Assembly: GCA_025331435.1 (NCBI GenBank)
Contig: JAIWNI010000106.1
Coordinates: 1-64,000 of the forward strand
Source of the DNA: Choanephora cucurbitarum
Lineage: Eukaryota > Mucoromycota > Mucoromycetes > Mucorales > Choanephoraceae
Direction: 5' to 3'
DNA: 64,000 nucleotides
Position numbers and translations under genes: made by a program. Shown piece by piece: positions 60,746-64,000 of the stretch; the first letter of the stretch is position 1, and each line of letters begins with the position of its first letter. The notes beneath the pieces were generated by a model. It was not told the origin of the DNA. It was given only the letters and a program-made list of their open reading frames with translations, and made no database searches.

Positions 60746-61440
60746 TCAAGGCTTTACTTTTTTTTTGTTCTTTTGATAACTACGTTTTATCAGTTGTTGG
60801 TATAACTTAGATGCTGGCACTGCGATCAATAAATCAATTCGGAGTTTCCCTCTAACTTCTGAATGCAAATTCTGCAAAAACTGAACTTGGTTCTTTAAAT
60901 GAAGGATAGATTCATCATGCTTACCAACAATCTAAGATATCATAAGCTAAACCAATTATCTGATCTTGTTATCGAATAGGTAATATGGTAAAAATTAACC
61001 GTCTCTATCTGTGAGTTCAACCTGAACAGTTAAGTTTGCCGAAGCACACTGTTTTGCGATGAGCTATGAAATAGGATCTTCTTATTCTACAGTTGTAATT
61101 CTGTTTGAGGGTAGTAAATATACCGCTTATTTTGTGTAATACGTCAAAACTCAGTTCTGGATTAGGAAGAATGAATCTAATTGACCAACGTATTTTAACA
61201 GACATGCATGCAGAAAAAAGAAAGATTTAGCTATTGCCATTTCTAGGATAACAACTTTGCTCTTCCAGCAAACTCTCAAAAACCGTCAGTCATTCCAACA
61301 CTGATTTCGATCACAAAACAGTATCCTTTCATATAAAAAAAGCAATGTATTGGCTGCCATAATGGATTTAAGAGTTTTTTATTGTTAAAAGATATGAACT
61401 GCTAATTTAGATGCATCGGAGCTCAGCATAGATACAGTCT
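60746..61440 (-). pseudogene. possible decayed XLF/NHEJ1-like gene
   Basis: On the minus strand, discontinuous reading segments line up in order with the XLF (NHEJ1) plan: SSDASKLAVHIF (about 61420), YERILFCDRNQCWND (about 61330), LTVFESLLEEQSCYPRNG, KIRWSIRFILPNPELSFD, LIAKQCASANLTVQVELTD, and a coiled-coil-like end KHDESILHLKNQVQFLQNLH to KKKVKP, with a stop at 60746. The W.I.F..P.L...LI and KD.EI-like patterns resemble XLF. The head and coil segments are separated by in-frame stops and at least one frameshift near 61310 that no GT-AG intron resolves, so either the gene is decayed or my exon reading is wrong. It converges on the acyl-CoA oxidase gene. Confidence 0.3.
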
Positions 61441-61670
61441 ATTCTCACAAAACAACAGGCTCTCCGACATAAACTGCTTTTGTTTAGAGTAAGAAAAATA
61501 AGCTCTTTTTTTTTCTCTCTTTTGTTACTTCGCCACTCTCAATTAACATTTTTTTTAGCTCCAATCCAAATTTGTTAAGGCTTAGATCATAGTCTTACTA
61601 TAAAAACTGCGGCAAATGATTTTCTTTTAATAAAAGTCCTGGTTGTTGATTTAGTCGTTCTTTATCTCTA

Positions 61671-64000
61671 ATGTCTTCTTTTGCTACCTACCCTGCTTCT
61701 CTTCCCTTTTTTAAAGACCTTCATGATGAAGAGCTGTTGGGCAAACTTATCTCGGAACTTGGAGAAGATAAGTTGGTGAATGACACTTCCAAATTAGATA
61801 TCAGCGAAAGAAAGCACCCTTTCATGGATGCTTATGAAAAGAAGGCTAATGAAACACTCACTACAAATGGTGGATTGACCAATGCGTCTACTCTTGACCC
61901 TATCATTGATTTCTTTTATGGTTATGATACAGTGAAGGCTGAAGGTCGCAATCAAATGTATGAAGCTGCTTGGAAAGCTGATCCTATGATGACTCTTCGT
62001 ATCATCTTCTATGGTAGATCTATTCATCGTGGCAAGTCCCTGACATCTGCCTTCTATACTGCTTTTTGCTGGCTACTCATCAATCACCCCCGTACGGCCT
62101 TAGCAAACTTGCATATGCTAATTGATGGTAAAGTTCGTACTGATGCACAACTACAGTTCAATCGCGTCAAGAAAGCAAAGAAGATGCGTGCTGAAAAGCA
62201 AGGATGGGATATGTTGGATGAGGAAGACGATTACAAACTCTTGGACCGCCGTGATTACAAGACGCATGGGTATTGGAAGGATCTTTGTAGTATTTTGACT
62301 ATTTATGCACAAGGTGAATTGGAAGGACACAAAAATTCAGAATACCTTGCTCTGGCCTGGCCTCGTATGGAGCATGATCGTCAAGCACACAAGGAAAAGA
62401 AAGCTGAAATCAAAAGACTGTATGAGGAGCGTAAGGATATGTCTCCTGAAGAAAAGGCCAAGTACCGTGAAGAGGCTGATCGTAAGACCAGAGAAAAGAA
62501 TGAGGCTAAGAAGGCAAAGGCCAAGGAAGATCGCTACAAGACCCGTGTGGAAAGAAACGAGAGATCTCAATTGCTTTTGAAGAATGATAAGAGATATAGG
62601 GCATTACATTTTACTATTGCACGTTTGTTTGCCAAGCAACTTGAGGCGGACATGGAGCAGTTGGAGACCAACAAAAAGATGTTGGCAGAAAGCAAGCTAT
62701 CTGGACGTCATGCTCTTGGCTTCAATCTCAGTTTAGCAGCAAAATGGGCTCCCTCGCTCGGCAACTCTCATGACAAGCATACCTTTTTGGCAACTTCCAT
62801 TGCAGAAGTACTGTTTCCTCCTGAGGCCTACCAAGACAAAGAAGAAACAAGAGAGCATTATTTAAATGAAGCTAGAGATCGCTATCGCAAGCAATATTTG
62901 ATACCTCTTCGCAATGCTCTTGATTTGATTGACCATTACAAGCAACCCGGCCAATGGGAACAGGTAGATATCAGTCACATGCCTTCCAAATGTCTTCAAA
63001 AGGAGCTTGGCATGTTCTTCAGACATGCCCCTGATACGGTCATGAAATACATGGATGAATTGAGTCAAGGTAAAAGAAAAGTGAGTGGTGCTACCCTTGG
63101 TCCTCATGAACTGGTACATCGCTTCCGGACTAGAGATATTGATGATAGTCTACGCTCTCTCTTGCAACAGAATGCTGAACTGTATGAGAAGTTTTCATCC
63201 ATGAAGGCTACCACCATCAATGCACAATGGGATACACTTATCAAATCTATCCGAGAAACCTCACTTCTTAATTGCGATGATAGCAAGAAATCAAAAAAAG
63301 TCGATCTTGGTGACTGCCTAGCGATCTGTGATGTCTCTGGTTCTATGTTTCATGGCAATGATCCCAAGTATCCTGAGATGGCTCCTTTTAATGCTGCCAT
63401 TGGTCTTTCACTGGTGATTACCAACTTGGCAAAGCCTCCCTTCAATGGTGCCATCATTACTTTTTCTGCTGAACCTGAGATGTTTAAGGTGAATACCAGT
63501 GCCAAGTTTACCAACCAAGTGGAGGAAGTCATGGCGTGTGATGCAGGTTTCAATACCGATCTTGCGAAGGTTTTCACCGATGTACTTTTACCTATGGCCA
63601 AGGAACACAAGATCAAGCCTGAAGACATGGTAAAGCGTCTTTTCATTTTCACTGATATGAATTTTGATGCCTGTGATAATGGCGGAGACAAGTTTATGAA
63701 GACCCATGAATTTATTTGCAAGCAATATCGAGATTCAGGCTACGAAGTCCCTGAAATTGTCTGGTGGAACCTATGCTCTGCCAAAGAATACATGTCTCCC
63801 AAGAAAATGAACACACCCATTGACAAGGATGATCTTGGTGTTACTCTATTGTCTGGATTCTCTTCTGCTATGATCAAGGCCTTCCTTGATGGTGAAGCTG
63901 AAGAGGAGGAAGATGAAGAAGAAGAAAATGAAGAAGGCGATGAAAATGAACCAAAGCAAAAGGAAAAGAAGGGACCAATGGACTTTATCAAGAAATCTGT
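61671..64000 (+). CDS. DUF2828-type protein with von Willebrand A domain (partial)
   Basis: The frame is open from the ATG at 61671 (MSSFATYPASLPFFKDLHDE) to the window edge, 776 codons with no stop or obvious intron, so the 3' end is missing. The N-terminal half (about 40-450) is helical with the conserved look of DUF2828/TROVE-like repeats (RIIFYGRSIHRGKSL, KDLCSILTIYAQGE). It contains a highly charged coiled insert (EERKDMSPEEKAKYREEADR). The C-terminal part is a vWA fold with an intact MIDAS DVSGSM at residue 554 and later TDMNFDACDNGG. This is followed by an acidic tail (EEEEDEEEENEE). Proteins of this type occur in plants, fungi and some giant viruses. Their molecular role is not defined; RNA-binding scaffolding by analogy with Ro60/TROVE is inference. 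The ATG context and the T-rich leader support the start. Confidence 0.82.
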   Translation, partial: MSSFATYPASLPFFKDLHDEELLGKLISELGEDKLVNDTSKLDISERKHPFMDAYEKKANETLTTNGGLTNASTLDPIIDFFYGYDTVKAEGRNQMYEAAWKADPMMTLRIIFYGRSIHRGKSLTSAFYTAFCWLLINHPRTALANLHMLIDGKVRTDAQLQFNRVKKAKKMRAEKQGWDMLDEEDDYKLLDRRDYKTHGYWKDLCSILTIYAQGELEGHKNSEYLALAWPRMEHDRQAHKEKKAEIKRLYEERKDMSPEEKAKYREEADRKTREKNEAKKAKAKEDRYKTRVERNERSQLLLKNDKRYRALHFTIARLFAKQLEADMEQLETNKKMLAESKLSGRHALGFNLSLAAKWAPSLGNSHDKHTFLATSIAEVLFPPEAYQDKEETREHYLNEARDRYRKQYLIPLRNALDLIDHYKQPGQWEQVDISHMPSKCLQKELGMFFRHAPDTVMKYMDELSQGKRKVSGATLGPHELVHRFRTRDIDDSLRSLLQQNAELYEKFSSMKATTINAQWDTLIKSIRETSLLNCDDSKKSKKVDLGDCLAICDVSGSMFHGNDPKYPEMAPFNAAIGLSLVITNLAKPPFNGAIITFSAEPEMFKVNTSAKFTNQVEEVMACDAGFNTDLAKVFTDVLLPMAKEHKIKPEDMVKRLFIFTDMNFDACDNGGDKFMKTHEFICKQYRDSGYEVPEIVWWNLCSAKEYMSPKKMNTPIDKDDLGVTLLSGFSSAMIKAFLDGEAEEEEDEEEENEEGDENEPKQKEKKGPMDFIKKS

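Noticed and set aside
1..64000. CRISPR arrays, operons, prophage or bacterial mobile elements
   Set aside because: No regularly spaced repeats or Shine-Dalgarno-led gene strings; spliced genes show a eukaryotic nuclear genome.

Overview
The window is a 64 kb piece of a fungal nuclear genome, most probably an early-diverging fungus of the Mucoromycota (Mucorales-like). The evidence is AT-rich DNA, many short introns (about 40-110 nt) with GTAAGT-like donors and CT-rich acceptors, T/C-rich tracts ahead of start codons, and gene families typical of this group: F-box proteins, a kelch-type membrane protein, a fasciclin membrane protein and a short PH-domain protein. There is no rRNA, tRNA, CRISPR array or bacterial operon. 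All exon structures were assembled by eye. In each well-supported multi-exon gene the listed exons sum to a whole number of codons, which is a useful internal check.

Layout, left to right. 1-5392 is gene-poor and holds a 79-bp tandem duplication and a perfect 18-bp inverted repeat. 5393-16328 carries a BZZ1-like F-BAR/C1/SH3 protein (+), an F-box protein (+) and the large nucleoporin Nup192/NUP205 (-). After a 3.3 kb gap come a RAX1-like RGS/membrane protein (+), a 20-exon WDR7/rabconnectin-3-beta homologue (+) and, convergent with it, a membrane-anchored amidohydrolase (-). 30.4-32.2 kb is mostly non-coding but has a weak small-gene candidate and a hairpin-rich segment. 32269-41640 is a run of minus-strand genes: a secreted M19 dipeptidase, a long-chain acyl-CoA synthetase, an unrecognised disordered protein and a kelch-repeat type I membrane protein.

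41.6-46.7 kb is a gene-poor island with decayed material (a Tc1/mariner-type transposase tail and another coding fragment). 46.7-64 kb is dense: a tiny spliced ORF (-), a two-exon PH-domain protein (+), mitochondrial ribosomal protein uL16m (+), a Zn2Cys6 regulator (-), an FSH1-type serine hydrolase (-), a five-domain fasciclin protein (+), splicing factor SF3A1/Prp21 (+), a peroxisomal acyl-CoA oxidase (+), a possible decayed XLF-like NHEJ gene (-) and the start of a DUF2828-type von Willebrand A protein (+), cut by the window end.

The genes do not form one pathway. They are mostly housekeeping: actin/endocytosis, nuclear pore, V-ATPase regulation, fatty-acid activation and beta-oxidation, splicing, mitochondrial translation. 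I found no convincing undescribed multi-gene system. The most useful discoveries are hidden genes and gene-structure oddities: the PH-domain protein, a GC-AG intron in WDR7, two stop-free in-frame introns, the possible XLF remnant, and a structured element near 31.8 kb.
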